64,000 nucleotides of DNA from HGM04593 sp045533955. GTDB taxonomy: Bacteria > Bacteroidota > Bacteroidia > Bacteroidales > Bacteroidaceae. Position 1 is the first letter of the stretch; each line of letters begins with the position of its first letter. Of the stretch, positions 7,797-16,902 are shown piece by piece. The notes below the pieces were generated by a model. It did not search any database. It saw nothing but the letters and a program-made list of their open reading frames with translations, and was not told the DNA's origin. The translations under genes and the position numbers were made by a program. Where the stretch lies: positions 1-64,000 of the forward strand of contig JAZSIU010000017.1 in NCBI GenBank assembly GCA_045533955.1. Direction: 5' to 3'.

Positions 7797-8591
7797 ATGG
7801 AGAATAATAACGAAAATATTGCACCTCCTCAGGGCGAGGGTATGGTGCTGCGCACCGAGGGTCTTGTGAAACGCTACGGTAAGCGAACGGTTGTAAATAA
7901 TGTGTCGTTCAATGTGCGTCAGGGCGAGATTGTGGGGCTTTTGGGCCCTAACGGCGCGGGAAAGACCACCTCTTTTTATATGACTACGGGTCTTGTGGTG
8001 CCCAACGGAGGGCGTATATTTATGAACGACCTCGAGATTACCGATTATCCCGTGTATAAGAGGGCGCGCATAGGCATCGGCTATCTGGCTCAGGAGGCCA
8101 GCGTCTTTCGCAATATGAGCGTTGAGGATAATATCGCCTCGGTGCTTGAGCTTACGGGAAAGCCCAAAGAGTATCAGAAAGAGAAACTCGAGAGCCTTAT
8201 CGACGAGTTTCGTCTGCATAAGGTGCGCAAGAATCTTGGCAGCCGCCTCTCGGGTGGCGAGCGCCGACGCACCGAGATTGCCCGCTGCCTTGCCATCGAC
8301 CCGAAATTTATTATGCTGGACGAGCCTTTCGCAGGCGTCGACCCCATTGCCGTGGAGGATATTCAGTATATTGTGTGGAAACTGAAGGATAAAAACATCG
8401 GTATTCTTATTACCGACCACAATGTGCAGGAGACGCTCAATATCACCGACCGTGCCTATCTGCTTTTCGAGGGACGCATACTCTTCGAGGGTACCCCTGA
8501 GGTTCTTGCCGAAAATTCCATCGTGCGCGAGAAATATCTGGGACGCGACTTTGTGCTGCGCAAAAAAGAATTCCAAATTGACGAGGAGTAG
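7797..8591 (+). CDS. lptB: LPS export ABC transporter ATP-binding protein LptB
   Basis: 264-aa ATPase that powers LPS extraction by LptFG. Seen: Walker A GPNGAGKTTSFYM, Q-loop YLAQEASVFR, signature LSGGERRRTEIAR, Walker B FIMLDEPFAGVDPIAV, H-loop ITDHNV; these details are specific for LptB. Start ATG 7797 (MENNNENIAPPQ); a second Met 15 codons later begins the conserved domain and cannot be excluded. Stands alone; no other lpt gene adjoins, though an OstA-like LPS protein is found at 22394. A strong terminator follows. Confidence 0.95.
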   Translation: MENNNENIAPPQGEGMVLRTEGLVKRYGKRTVVNNVSFNVRQGEIVGLLGPNGAGKTTSFYMTTGLVVPNGGRIFMNDLEITDYPVYKRARIGIGYLAQEASVFRNMSVEDNIASVLELTGKPKEYQKEKLESLIDEFRLHKVRKNLGSRLSGGERRRTEIARCLAIDPKFIMLDEPFAGVDPIAVEDIQYIVWKLKDKNIGILITDHNVQETLNITDRAYLLFEGRILFEGTPEVLAENSIVREKYLGRDFVLRKKEFQIDEE

Positions 8592-8667
8592 CCAATGGCT
8601 TCTTTGAAGCTGTTTAATTTCTGAAAAAATTGGCGATATAAACTTAAATAGTCTCTTGCAATTTCAC

Positions 8668-8710
8668 GCCTCAATCGTTAACAAATATTAACGATTGAGG
8701 CTTTGCTTTT
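8668..8710 (+). terminator. Terminator after lptB
   Basis: Perfect 14-bp stem GCCTCAATCGTTAA / TTAACGATTGAGGC with a 6-nt loop, followed by tttgctttt. The T-rich tail overlaps the -33 region of the next promoter. Confidence 0.85.
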
Positions 8711-8733
8711 GTGAAGGAATGTTGCTACATTTG
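8702..8733 (+). promoter_or_regulatory. Promoter of the blaI-M56 unit
   Basis: TTTG at 8702-8705 and TACATTTG at 8726-8733 with a 20-bp spacer, an excellent match to the Bacteroidota sigma-ABfr promoter (TTTG, 19-21 bp, TAnnTTTG). Confidence 0.75.
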
Positions 8734-8739
8734 CAGTGT

Positions 8740-8755
8740 AACTAAAAGATTAGTT
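8740..8755. promoter_or_regulatory. Candidate BlaI-type operator
   Basis: Dyad AACTAA-aaga-TTAGTT directly downstream of the -7 box, overlapping the expected transcription start and 28 bp before the BlaI-family gene. BlaI/MecI proteins bind short AT-rich dyads in their own promoters, so autorepression is the simple reading. Inference from position and symmetry only. Confidence 0.55.
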
Positions 8756-8783
8756 GTGTAAGTGTGAAATTAGTTTTATAACT

Positions 8784-9143
8784 ATGAAAAAACTTGCGAA
8801 TAAAGAAGAGGAGGTGATGAAACTCTTTTGGGATAATGGGCCGATGTTTGTGCGTGAGATGGTCGAGCTGTATGACGAGCCTAAGCCTCATTTTAATACA
8901 ATATCGACGATAGTACGTTCGCTCGAGAGAAAAGGCTTCGTGGGGCATAAGTCGTACGGCCCTACGTATCTCTATTTTCCCATTGTGAGCCAAGAGGAGT
9001 ATAGTGCCACTACTATGAAGAACATTGTGAGTCGATATTTCAAGGATTCTTATGTTAATGTGGTCTCGTTCTTTGTAAAAAAGGAGAAGGTTTCCATTGA
9101 CGAGTTGAAGGCCTTGATTGAGGAGGCTGAAAAAGAGGGGTAG
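8784..9143 (+). CDS. BlaI/MecI/CopY-family transcriptional repressor
   Basis: 119-aa winged-helix repressor. Seen: N-terminal MKKLANKEEEVMKLFWD and the recognition-helix region PKPHFNTISTIVRSLERKGFVGHKSYGPTY split over the middle, followed by the dimerisation helices. In the family, the partner M56 peptidase cleaves the repressor on a cell-envelope signal; here that partner follows after 8 bp. The frame is open to 8754, but the ATG at 8784 gives the family N-terminus. The regulon is unknown; a beta-lactamase is not near, so the name blaI is used only for the family. Confidence 0.93.
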   Translation: MKKLANKEEEVMKLFWDNGPMFVREMVELYDEPKPHFNTISTIVRSLERKGFVGHKSYGPTYLYFPIVSQEEYSATTMKNIVSRYFKDSYVNVVSFFVKKEKVSIDELKALIEEAEKEG

Positions 9144-9151
9144 GATAGGTG

Positions 9152-10726
9152 ATGGAAGAAGCATTTGTCTATATTATTAAGTCGTCGCTTGTGTTGGCAA
9201 TATTTGTCGCGGCATTTATGCTGTTGGTCAGAGGTGAGGCTTATCACAGCACAAAAAGAGGTTTGTTGCTGTTCTCTGCTTTGTTTTCTGTGCTTCTTCC
9301 GTCCCTGTTTTTGGGCGTTACCATTGACGAACCTGCCGCCTACCTATCGACAACGATAGATTATTATGTTAAGGACGGGCGTGTTTGGGAGGACGCAAAT
9401 TATGGTGTACAATCTTTTGTCGAGCCTACTCTGTGGCAAAGAATTGCCGACCTTACGTTGGCCGATTATATTAGGTACATCTATTTTTCGGTTGCCTCAA
9501 TTATGCTGCTGCGCCTGCTATTGGTGTATGCCGCAGCAATAATTACGATGCGCGGGCTTAAACGACAGAGTGTTGCGTGTCATCGTATGCGCGGTGCAAG
9601 GCTCTTTGTGCACGATGATAAGGAGAGGCTGCCTTTTAGCTGGTGGGGATGGATTTTTGTCTCCCGCGCCGATATTATGGACGGCGGGCGCGAGATTCTG
9701 TGCCACGAAAAGATGCACATTCGATGCCGACACTCGTTTGACGTGCTTCTTGCCGATGTTCTCGTGGCGCTTCAGTGGTTTAATCCGTTGGCGTGGAAGC
9801 TGAAAGCCTTGCTGCAAGAGCTGCACGAGTATGAGGCCGACGCAAAAGTGGTGGCCTCGGGTATAAATGTCGGTAAATACAGACGTGCGATAATAAGAGG
9901 GGCCGTCGACAAGGAGTTGTATGATGTTGTCTGTGGCTTTAATAATTACATAATTAAAAAACGTATTACTATGATGCAAAAGAAAAACAAAAGTGTTTGG
10001 CAGTATGCAAAAGCTTTGTACATTCTGCCTTTGGCGTTTCTTACCGCTTGTTCGTTCTCGTCTAACGACGGCAGTGGCTCGGCTGCAAATGACTCAATCT
10101 ATGCAGCTGTGGATACTTATCCCCAATTTATCGGTGGGGTGGACGCTCTTAAGGATTATTTGGTGAAAAATATCGAATATCCCGAGGATGCAAGGCTTAA
10201 AAGACAAGAGGGACGTGTGCTTGTCGGCTTTGTCGTTGAGACTGACGGCTCGGTGGCCGAGGTTGCCGTTGAGCAGAGCTCGGGCTTCGAGGCTCTTGAT
10301 GCCGAGGCGGTGCGCGTTGTTTCTAAGATGTCAAAATGGACACCCGGTGTGTATAAAGGCGTGAAAGTGCGTACAAAATATACACAGCCTGTTGTGTTCC
10401 GACTTGAAACTCCCACAGCCGACGCTGTTGACGTGCAACCCGAATTCCCCGGCGGAATGGACGCTTTAGTATCTTATATGAGCAAAGGTGTAAAATATCC
10501 CGAGGATTGCAAAGAGGGTGGCATAGAGGGTCGCGTTATTGTAGAGTTTATCGTGGCTGCCGATGGAAAAGTGTGCAATGTGGTAGTTGCCGAGAGCGCT
10601 AACAACAGCTCGCTTGATGCTGAGGCTGTTCGCGTGGTAACCTCAATGCCTAATTGGAAACCCGGAAAGAAGGATGGTAAAGAGGTGGATGTGCGCTTCT
10701 ATCTGCCCGTAGTATTTAAATTGTAA
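9152..10726 (+). CDS. M56-family (BlaR1-like) membrane peptidase fused to two TonB C-terminal domains
   Basis: 524 aa. Seen: N-terminal membrane helices, a zinc protease motif HEKMH (185-189) with a downstream Glu in ELHEYEAD (about 226-228), a further helix ending in LAFLTACS (about 280-295), then two TonB C-terminal-like repeats (each with YPEDA or YPEDC, EGRV, DGxV, LDAEAVRVV, PVVF). This layout is common in Bacteroidota and differs from BlaR1, whose sensor is a penicillin-binding domain. Likely role: senses an envelope signal and inactivates the upstream BlaI-type repressor. A GTG three bases upstream (9149) is an alternative start. Signal unknown. Confidence 0.9.
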   Translation: MEEAFVYIIKSSLVLAIFVAAFMLLVRGEAYHSTKRGLLLFSALFSVLLPSLFLGVTIDEPAAYLSTTIDYYVKDGRVWEDANYGVQSFVEPTLWQRIADLTLADYIRYIYFSVASIMLLRLLLVYAAAIITMRGLKRQSVACHRMRGARLFVHDDKERLPFSWWGWIFVSRADIMDGGREILCHEKMHIRCRHSFDVLLADVLVALQWFNPLAWKLKALLQELHEYEADAKVVASGINVGKYRRAIIRGAVDKELYDVVCGFNNYIIKKRITMMQKKNKSVWQYAKALYILPLAFLTACSFSSNDGSGSAANDSIYAAVDTYPQFIGGVDALKDYLVKNIEYPEDARLKRQEGRVLVGFVVETDGSVAEVAVEQSSGFEALDAEAVRVVSKMSKWTPGVYKGVKVRTKYTQPVVFRLETPTADAVDVQPEFPGGMDALVSYMSKGVKYPEDCKEGGIEGRVIVEFIVAADGKVCNVVVAESANNSSLDAEAVRVVTSMPNWKPGKKDGKEVDVRFYLPVVFKL

Positions 10727-10758
10727 GAATTTACATAACAACAATTCTTTATAACGAG

Positions 10759-10797
10759 GCTCCCCCCGACGAAATTTTTCGTAGGGGGAGCTTTTTT
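10759..10797 (+). terminator. Terminator after the M56-TonB gene
   Basis: GCTCCCCC pairs with GGGGGAGC around a structured loop, followed by six T. Strong intrinsic terminator. Confidence 0.9.
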
Positions 10798-10891
10798 GCT
10801 TGCGGCTAATATCTGTATCGACAAGTTTCTTAGTTGCGAGCGTTTTTTTTATCTGTTTTTTCTTGTACGAGTGAACAAATTGCCGAAATAC

Positions 10892-10922
10892 TTGATTTTG
10901 TACCCAAAAAGTTGTATTTTTG
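10892..10922 (+). promoter_or_regulatory. Promoter of tig
   Basis: TTG at 10892-10894, 20-bp spacer, TATTTTTG at 10915-10922. Leaves a 5' leader of roughly 100 nt before tig. Confidence 0.65.
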
Positions 10923-11026
10923 CACGCCCTAAATTAGGCATATAGTAGGCGAGCCGCTTGGCGTGTGCCTTTTGCCGAGGGAAAAGCTGTTTTTAGCAAG
11001 CAAGATAATAACTTAATAAAAAAATA

Positions 11027-12373
11027 ATGGAATTTACACTGACAAATTTGGACGCAACCAGCGCTCGTTTGGTTGTGAAAGTGGTTGAGGCCGACTATTC
11101 GGCTCAGGTAGAGAAAACTCTCAAGAATTTCCGTCAAAAGGCCAATATTCCCGGCTTCCGCCCCGGAATGGTGCCTATGGGTCTTATCAAGAAGCAGTAC
11201 GGTACTGCAGTGAAGGCCGAGGAGATTAACAAGATTCTTCAGCAGAAAGTTTTTGAGTATATAAAAGAGAACAACGTCGATATGTTGGGCGAGCCTCTTC
11301 CCTGCGAGGAGCAGCAGAGCACAATCGACTTTGTAAATGGTAAGGAGTTTACTTTTGAATTTGAGATTGCCCTTGCACCCAAATTCGATGCTACACTCGG
11401 CGCCGAGGATAAACTCCCCTACTACCGCATACAGCCCACCGACGAGATGATTGACTCGCAGGTGCAGAGCTACGCACAGCGTTGCGGCGAGTACAAGCAG
11501 GTTGAGGCTTACGAGAATGGAGATATGCTCAAGGGACACCTTGTCGAGGCTTGCGAGGGTGGTGTAGATGTACGCGAGGCTGTGCTTATGCCCTCGTATA
11601 TGAAGAACGACGAGCAGAAGGCTCTGTTCGACGGCGCAAAGGTTGACGACGTCGTTACATTCAACCCCTTTGCCGCATACAACGGAAACGAGGCCGAGCT
11701 TGCATCGCTTCTGAAGGTCGAGAAGAGCGACGTTGCTGCTCACAACGGCGACTTTACACTCACAATCACCGAGATTACACGCTTCGTGGCAAGCGAGATT
11801 AACCAAAATGTCTTTGACGCGGCATTCGGTAAGGACGTTGTAACAAACGAGGCCGATTTTCGCGCAAAGATTGCCGAGCAGTTTGCCGAGCGTTTCGAGG
11901 TGGAGAGCGACTATAAACTGCTGCTCGACACACGCGCTTATCTTATGGAGCGCATAGGCAAGATGGAATTCCCCGAGGCACTGCTGCGTCGCATTATGGA
12001 GGCAGGTCGTGCCGAGAAGGACGCTCCCGTGAGCGAGGAAGATTTTCAGAAGAGCCTCACAGAGCTCTCTTGGCATCTTATAAAAGAGCAGCTTGCACGC
12101 AAATACGAGATTAAGATTAACGATGCCGACGTTCTTGACGTTGCCAAGGCTGCCACACGCGACCAATTTGCACAGTACGGTATGGCAGGCGTGCCCGATG
12201 ATATGCTCGAGAACTACGCCAAGGAGATGCTGAAGCAGGATAGAACACGCGAAGCACTCATCAACCGCGCCGTTGATGTTAAGCTCACTGCTGCCATCAA
12301 GGGCGCAGTAACCCTTAACGAAGAGACAATATCTGTTGAGGAATTCAACAAAAAGGTCGCTTCAAACGATTAA
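11027..12373 (+). CDS. tig: Trigger factor (ribosome-associated chaperone, peptidyl-prolyl isomerase)
   Basis: 448 aa. Seen: N-terminal ribosome-binding domain with the signature NIPGFRPGMVP (G-F-R-x-G-x-x-P), then the FKBP-like domain, here degenerate as usual in Bacteroidota, and a long acidic, helical C-terminal chaperone domain. It is followed at 94 bp by clpP and then clpX, the classic tig-clpP-clpX order that couples nascent-chain folding with proteolysis. Start ATG 11027 (MEFTLTNLDATSARLVV). Confidence 0.95.
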   Translation: MEFTLTNLDATSARLVVKVVEADYSAQVEKTLKNFRQKANIPGFRPGMVPMGLIKKQYGTAVKAEEINKILQQKVFEYIKENNVDMLGEPLPCEEQQSTIDFVNGKEFTFEFEIALAPKFDATLGAEDKLPYYRIQPTDEMIDSQVQSYAQRCGEYKQVEAYENGDMLKGHLVEACEGGVDVREAVLMPSYMKNDEQKALFDGAKVDDVVTFNPFAAYNGNEAELASLLKVEKSDVAAHNGDFTLTITEITRFVASEINQNVFDAAFGKDVVTNEADFRAKIAEQFAERFEVESDYKLLLDTRAYLMERIGKMEFPEALLRRIMEAGRAEKDAPVSEEDFQKSLTELSWHLIKEQLARKYEIKINDADVLDVAKAATRDQFAQYGMAGVPDDMLENYAKEMLKQDRTREALINRAVDVKLTAAIKGAVTLNEETISVEEFNKKVASND

Positions 12374-12396
12374 ATCTATATAAAAGACAAGCAAAA

Positions 12397-12435
12397 GACC
12401 CCTCAATCCGACCCGAAAAGTCGGGTTGAGAGGTC
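12397..12435 (+). terminator. Imperfect hairpin between tig and clpP
   Basis: GACCCCTCAATCCGACCC can pair with GTCGGGTTGAGAGGTC with small bulges. No T-run follows, so it may be an RNA-processing or attenuation hairpin rather than a full terminator. Confidence 0.4.
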
Positions 12436-12467
12436 TGAATGTATAATAACCTTAAATATCTGAGAGT

Positions 12468-13139
12468 ATGGAGAGAGATGAATTTAAAAAATTTGCCACA
12501 AAGCATCTGGGAATGAATAGCCTGGTGCTTGACGACGTTATTAAGGCACAGGCGCAATATCTGAATCCTTACATCCTTGAGGAGCGTCAGCTGAATGTTA
12601 CGCAGATGGATGTCTTTTCGCGCCTAATGATGGACAGAATAATATTCTTGGGTACACAAATTGACGACTACACGGCGAACACCCTTCAGGCACAGCTGCT
12701 GTACCTCGACTCGGTGGATAATGGCAAGGATATTTCAATCTATATAAACTCGCCCGGCGGCTCGGTTTATGCAGGATTGGGAATATATGATACAATGCAG
12801 TTTATCTCGAGCGACGTTGCCACAATATGCACAGGAATGGCCGCGTCGATGGCTGCGGTGCTGCTGGTAGCCGGTGCCGAGGGCAAGCGTTCGGCGCTAA
12901 CTCACAGCCGCGTGATGATTCACCAGCCGATGGGTGGCGTACAGGGTCAGGCAAGCGACATTGAAATAACTGCCCGCGAGATTCAGAAACTTAAGAAAGA
13001 ACTTTACACAATCATTGCCGACCACAGCCACCAACCTTACGAAAAAGTGTGGGCCGATGGCGACCGCGACTTCTGGATGACGTCGCAAGAGGCAAAAGAG
13101 TATGGAATGATTGACCGTGTGCTCACACGTAAGAAATAA
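12468..13139 (+). CDS. clpP: ATP-dependent Clp protease proteolytic subunit
   Basis: 223-aa serine protease. Seen: SPGGSVYAGLGIYDTMQF, catalytic S127 in GMAASMAAVLL, catalytic H152 in MIHQPMGGVQGQASD, and a C-terminal DRDFWMTSQEAKEYGMID. It is slightly longer at the N-terminus than E. coli ClpP and carries an N-terminal extension removed on assembly in other species. clpX starts 6 bp after the stop, so they are one operon; the ClpX hexamer feeds unfolded substrate into the ClpP barrel. Confidence 0.97.
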   Translation: MERDEFKKFATKHLGMNSLVLDDVIKAQAQYLNPYILEERQLNVTQMDVFSRLMMDRIIFLGTQIDDYTANTLQAQLLYLDSVDNGKDISIYINSPGGSVYAGLGIYDTMQFISSDVATICTGMAASMAAVLLVAGAEGKRSALTHSRVMIHQPMGGVQGQASDIEITAREIQKLKKELYTIIADHSHQPYEKVWADGDRDFWMTSQEAKEYGMIDRVLTRKK

Positions 13140-13145
13140 CGACTG

Positions 13146-14375
13146 ATGGCCGAAAAACACAACAAAAAAAGATGTAGTTTCTGCGGAAGAAGCGAGGATA
13201 AAGTGGAGATGCTTATGACGGGCATCGAGGGATACATTTGCAACAACTGCGTCGAGCAGGCCTACGGCATTCTGCGCGAGGAGCAGATGTTGCACTCGAG
13301 CCCCGAGTTTAGTATGACCGAGCTTCCCAAGCCAATAGAGATTAAGGCTTTTCTCGATAATTATGTCATAGGGCAGGACGAGGCAAAATGTGCTCTTGCT
13401 GTGTCGGTGTATAACCACTATAAACGCTTGATGCAGAATGGGAAAGGCGATGAGGTAGAGATTGAGAAGAGCAACATCATAATGGTGGGCAGCACGGGTA
13501 CGGGCAAGACCCTTTTGGCGCGTACAATTGCCCGCCTCTTGAAGGTGCCTTTTACTATTGTCGATGCAACGGTGCTCACCGAGGCCGGTTACGTGGGCGA
13601 GGATATTGAGAGCATCCTCACACGTCTGCTTCAGGTGGCCGACTACAAGGTCGAGGAGGCCGAAAGAGGTATCGTTTTTATCGATGAAATCGACAAAATT
13701 GCACGAAAAAGCGATAATCCGTCAATAACACGCGACGTCAGCGGCGAGGGCGTGCAGCAGGGCCTGCTGAAGCTGCTCGAAGGCTCGGTGGTGAACGTGC
13801 CGCCTCAGGGTGGACGCAAGCACCCCGACCAAAAGATGATTCCCGTAAATACAAAGAATATTCTCTTTATTTGCGGTGGAGCCTTCGACGGAATTGAGAA
13901 GAAGATTGCTCAGCGACTGAATGCTCACGTTGTCGGATTCGACTCGGTGCAGAATAAGCTCAATATCGACTCGAAGGATGTTATGAAATATGTAACACCG
14001 CAGGACTTGCGCTCGTTCGGTCTTATCCCCGAGATTGTGGGCCGTTTGCCGATACTGACCTCACTGCGTCCGCTCGACCGTGATGCATTGCGAAATATTT
14101 TGACAGAGCCAAAAAACTCCATCATCAAGCAATATGTGAAGCTGATGGAAATGGACGGGGTGGCGCTTACGTTCGCGCCCGAGACGCTCGACTTTATTGT
14201 CGATAAGGCAATTGAGTATAAATTGGGCGCACGAGGCTTACGCTCCATTGTCGAGACCATTATGATGGATAAAATGTTCGAGATTCCATCGAGCGACCAG
14301 AAAGAGTGTGTCGTAACAAAGGAATATGCAGCCGGGCAACTCTCCAAAGGACTGCCCGCCGGGATTATGGCATAA
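13146..14375 (+). CDS. clpX: ATP-dependent Clp protease ATP-binding subunit ClpX
   Basis: 409-aa AAA+ unfoldase. Seen: N-terminal zinc-binding domain with CSFCGR and ICNNCVEQAY, Walker A GSTGTGKT, Walker B IVFIDEIDKIARK, the pore loop region EAGYVGEDIES, sensor and box II stretches including GRLPI and GARGLRS. The length is typical. It is co-transcribed with clpP and followed by a very strong bidirectional terminator. Confidence 0.98.
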   Translation: MAEKHNKKRCSFCGRSEDKVEMLMTGIEGYICNNCVEQAYGILREEQMLHSSPEFSMTELPKPIEIKAFLDNYVIGQDEAKCALAVSVYNHYKRLMQNGKGDEVEIEKSNIIMVGSTGTGKTLLARTIARLLKVPFTIVDATVLTEAGYVGEDIESILTRLLQVADYKVEEAERGIVFIDEIDKIARKSDNPSITRDVSGEGVQQGLLKLLEGSVVNVPPQGGRKHPDQKMIPVNTKNILFICGGAFDGIEKKIAQRLNAHVVGFDSVQNKLNIDSKDVMKYVTPQDLRSFGLIPEIVGRLPILTSLRPLDRDALRNILTEPKNSIIKQYVKLMEMDGVALTFAPETLDFIVDKAIEYKLGARGLRSIVETIMMDKMFEIPSSDQKECVVTKEYAAGQLSKGLPAGIMA

Positions 14376-14379
14376 AACA

Positions 14380-14420
14380 TCAAAAAACAGGAATTTCCCA
14401 CGGGAAATTCCTGTTTTTTG
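14380..14420. terminator. Terminator after clpX
   Basis: Perfect 14-bp stem AACAGGAATTTCCC / GGGAAATTCCTGTT (14386-14399 and 14402-14415) with an A-tract before and T-tract after, so it can work on both strands. Short readings across it (14238-14539) are artefacts. Confidence 0.9.
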
Positions 14421-14556
14421 TACCACTTCGGCAACAAAATGCCGGCCGAGAATGCAGCTTACGATACGGGGCAAGAGAATATACTATCCGCCGAGCGCCC
14501 TCTCAGATGCTTCAGAGCGCTTTTTTTATAATATTTTGAAAATAACCCCCAAAAAA

Positions 14557-14589
14557 TTTGTAGGTTTGACAGAGTTGTTTATAACTTTG
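14557..14589 (+). promoter_or_regulatory. Promoter of recQ
   Basis: TTTG at 14557-14560, 21-bp spacer, TAACTTTG at 14582-14589, leaving about 35 nt of leader before the ATG. The rest of the 254-bp gap after clpX shows nothing else beyond the terminator. Confidence 0.65.
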
Positions 14590-14629
14590 TTATCTAAATG
14601 GAGTTTAATCAACTATCGTTTCATAATAA

Positions 14630-16801
14630 ATGGCAAAGAAATTAAATTTAACCGATGTTCTTAAGAAGAATTTCGGCTTCGACACGTTCAAAGGCGACCA
14701 AGAGGCGGTAATAAAGAATCTGCTCGACGGTAAGGATGCCTTTGTGCTGATGCCTACCGGCGGTGGTAAGTCGCTGTGCTATCAGCTTCCTTCGCTCATA
14801 ATGGAGGGTACGGCTATCGTTATTTCTCCGCTTATAGCTTTGATGAAGAATCAGGTGGATGCCATTAGAAACCTTAACGAGGAAGATGGCGTTGCCCATT
14901 TCTTGAATTCCTCTCTCAGCAAGCAGGCTATTGAAGAGGTTAAGGCCGATGTGCTATCGGGCAAGACAAAACTTCTGTATGTGGCTCCCGAGTCTCTTAC
15001 AAAGGAAGAGAATGTGGAGTTTCTAAAGTCGATAAAAATATCATTCTATGCGATTGATGAGGCTCATTGTATATCGGAGTGGGGGCACGACTTCCGCCCC
15101 GAGTATCGTCGCATACACCCCATAATGAACGAGATTGGAAAGGCTCCTATCATCGCCCTCACAGCGACGGCAACAACAAAGGTGCGCGACGATATTAAAA
15201 AGAATTTGGGCATACAGGATGCTCCCGATTTTAAGTCGTCGTTCAACCGTCCCAATCTTTACTACGAAGTGCGCCCAAAGACAAAAAATGTCGATAAGGA
15301 TATTATAAAATTCATAAAGTCGAATCCCGGCAAATCGGGCATTATATATTGTCTGAGCCGCAAGAAGGTAGAGGAACTCACTGAGATTCTGAAGGTAAAC
15401 GACATTGCAGCCAAGGCCTACCACGCAGGAATGGACTCGGCTATGCGCTCGCAGACGCAGGACGACTTTATAATGGAAAAAATAGATGTTATTGTGGCTA
15501 CAATAGCATTCGGAATGGGAATTGACAAGCCCGATGTGCGCTACGTCATACACTACGACATTCCCAAGAGTCTCGAGGGGTATTATCAGGAGACGGGTCG
15601 CGCGGGACGCGACGGCGGCGAGGGTCAGTGCATAGCCTTCTACAATAATAAAGACCTTCAGAAACTCGAGAAATTCCTCGAGGGTAAGCCTTTGGCCGAG
15701 CAGTATATCGGCCGACAGCTGCTGCGCGAGACAACGGCATACGCCGAGTCGTCGGTGTGCCGCCGCAAGTTGCTGCTACACTATTTCGGCGAGTCGTACG
15801 AGGTTGAGAATTGTGGCAACTGCGACAACTGTCAGCACCCCAAAAAGAGGGTCGAGGCACAGGATATGCTCGAGATTGTGATAGAGGCGGTAATTGCGCT
15901 GAAAGAGGACTTTAAGCCCGAATATGTGATAGATGTATTATTGGGCAAAGAGACCTCGGACATTCTCTCGCACAAGCACGAAGAGCTCGAGTGCTTCGGC
16001 AGTGGGCAGGGCGACGATGCCAAGCGTTGGAATGCCGTCATTCGTCAGGCGCTCATTGCAGGCTATCTTGATAAGGACGTCGAGAATTACGGACTTTTGA
16101 AAGTTACAAAGGAGGGACACGATTTCCTGAAAAAGCCAAAATCTTTCTACATTGTCGAGGATAAAGACTTTGAAGAGGAAGAGACGATTATACAGGCCGG
16201 AAGCTCGTCGGCAGCCGACTCGGAGCTTTATGCTATGCTCAAGAGCCTCAGAAAGAAACTTGCCAAGCAGCTTGAGCTGCCCCCATACGTGATATTCCAA
16301 GACCCCTCGCTCGAGGCAATGGCAACAACCTATCCCATCACCCTCGAGGAACTTCAGAACATCCCCGGAGTGGGTGCGGGAAAGGCTAAACGCTACGGCG
16401 AGGAGTTCTGTGCACTCATAAAGCGACACTGCGAAGAGAACGAGATTGACCGCCCCGAGGACTTCAGAGTGCGTACGGTGGCCATCGGCTCGAAGAATGC
16501 CAGCATCATCGCAGCCATCGACCGAAAAGTGGCTCTCGACGATATTGCAATAAGCAAGGGAATAGAGTTTGACGAGTTGCTCGATGCAATTGAGGCAATT
16601 GTCTATTCGGGTACCGAGCTTAACATCGACTACTATCTGCAAAATGAGATGTACGAAGAGGACCTTGAGGAGATTTACAACTACTTCAAAAACTCGGACA
16701 CCGACAGCATAGAGGCTGCGATAGATGAGCTCGGAGGCGACTACGACGAGGAGATGATTCGTCTGGTGCGAATAAAATTCATCTCGGAAATGGCCAATTG
16801 A
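14630..16801 (+). CDS. recQ: ATP-dependent DNA helicase RecQ
   Basis: 723-aa superfamily-2 helicase for recombination and replication repair. Seen: motif I MPTGGGKSLCYQLP, motif II DEAH within AIDEAHCISEWGHDFRPEY, motif III ALTATAT, motif VI QETGRAGRDG, a RecQ zinc-binding region (CRRKLLLHYFGE, CGNCDNC), and a C-terminal HRDC domain (ELYAMLKSLRKKLAKQ). The remaining C-terminal ~110 residues are an acidic extension usual for Bacteroidales RecQ. It has its own promoter. Confidence 0.97.
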   Translation: MAKKLNLTDVLKKNFGFDTFKGDQEAVIKNLLDGKDAFVLMPTGGGKSLCYQLPSLIMEGTAIVISPLIALMKNQVDAIRNLNEEDGVAHFLNSSLSKQAIEEVKADVLSGKTKLLYVAPESLTKEENVEFLKSIKISFYAIDEAHCISEWGHDFRPEYRRIHPIMNEIGKAPIIALTATATTKVRDDIKKNLGIQDAPDFKSSFNRPNLYYEVRPKTKNVDKDIIKFIKSNPGKSGIIYCLSRKKVEELTEILKVNDIAAKAYHAGMDSAMRSQTQDDFIMEKIDVIVATIAFGMGIDKPDVRYVIHYDIPKSLEGYYQETGRAGRDGGEGQCIAFYNNKDLQKLEKFLEGKPLAEQYIGRQLLRETTAYAESSVCRRKLLLHYFGESYEVENCGNCDNCQHPKKRVEAQDMLEIVIEAVIALKEDFKPEYVIDVLLGKETSDILSHKHEELECFGSGQGDDAKRWNAVIRQALIAGYLDKDVENYGLLKVTKEGHDFLKKPKSFYIVEDKDFEEEETIIQAGSSSAADSELYAMLKSLRKKLAKQLELPPYVIFQDPSLEAMATTYPITLEELQNIPGVGAGKAKRYGEEFCALIKRHCEENEIDRPEDFRVRTVAIGSKNASIIAAIDRKVALDDIAISKGIEFDELLDAIEAIVYSGTELNIDYYLQNEMYEEDLEEIYNYFKNSDTDSIEAAIDELGGDYDEEMIRLVRIKFISEMAN

Positions 16802-16902
16802 TAAAAGAATTAACCTTCTTTCGGGCAAAAAATAAGGGCCTCGGCACGATGTTTTTTACTCGGAATCAAATAACAGAATAAAAAACAAAACTATATAGTC
16901 TT

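Noticed and set aside
14306..14664. Overlapping short ORFs after clpX
   Set aside because: They cross a perfect terminator and the recQ promoter, and overlap clpX or recQ ends.
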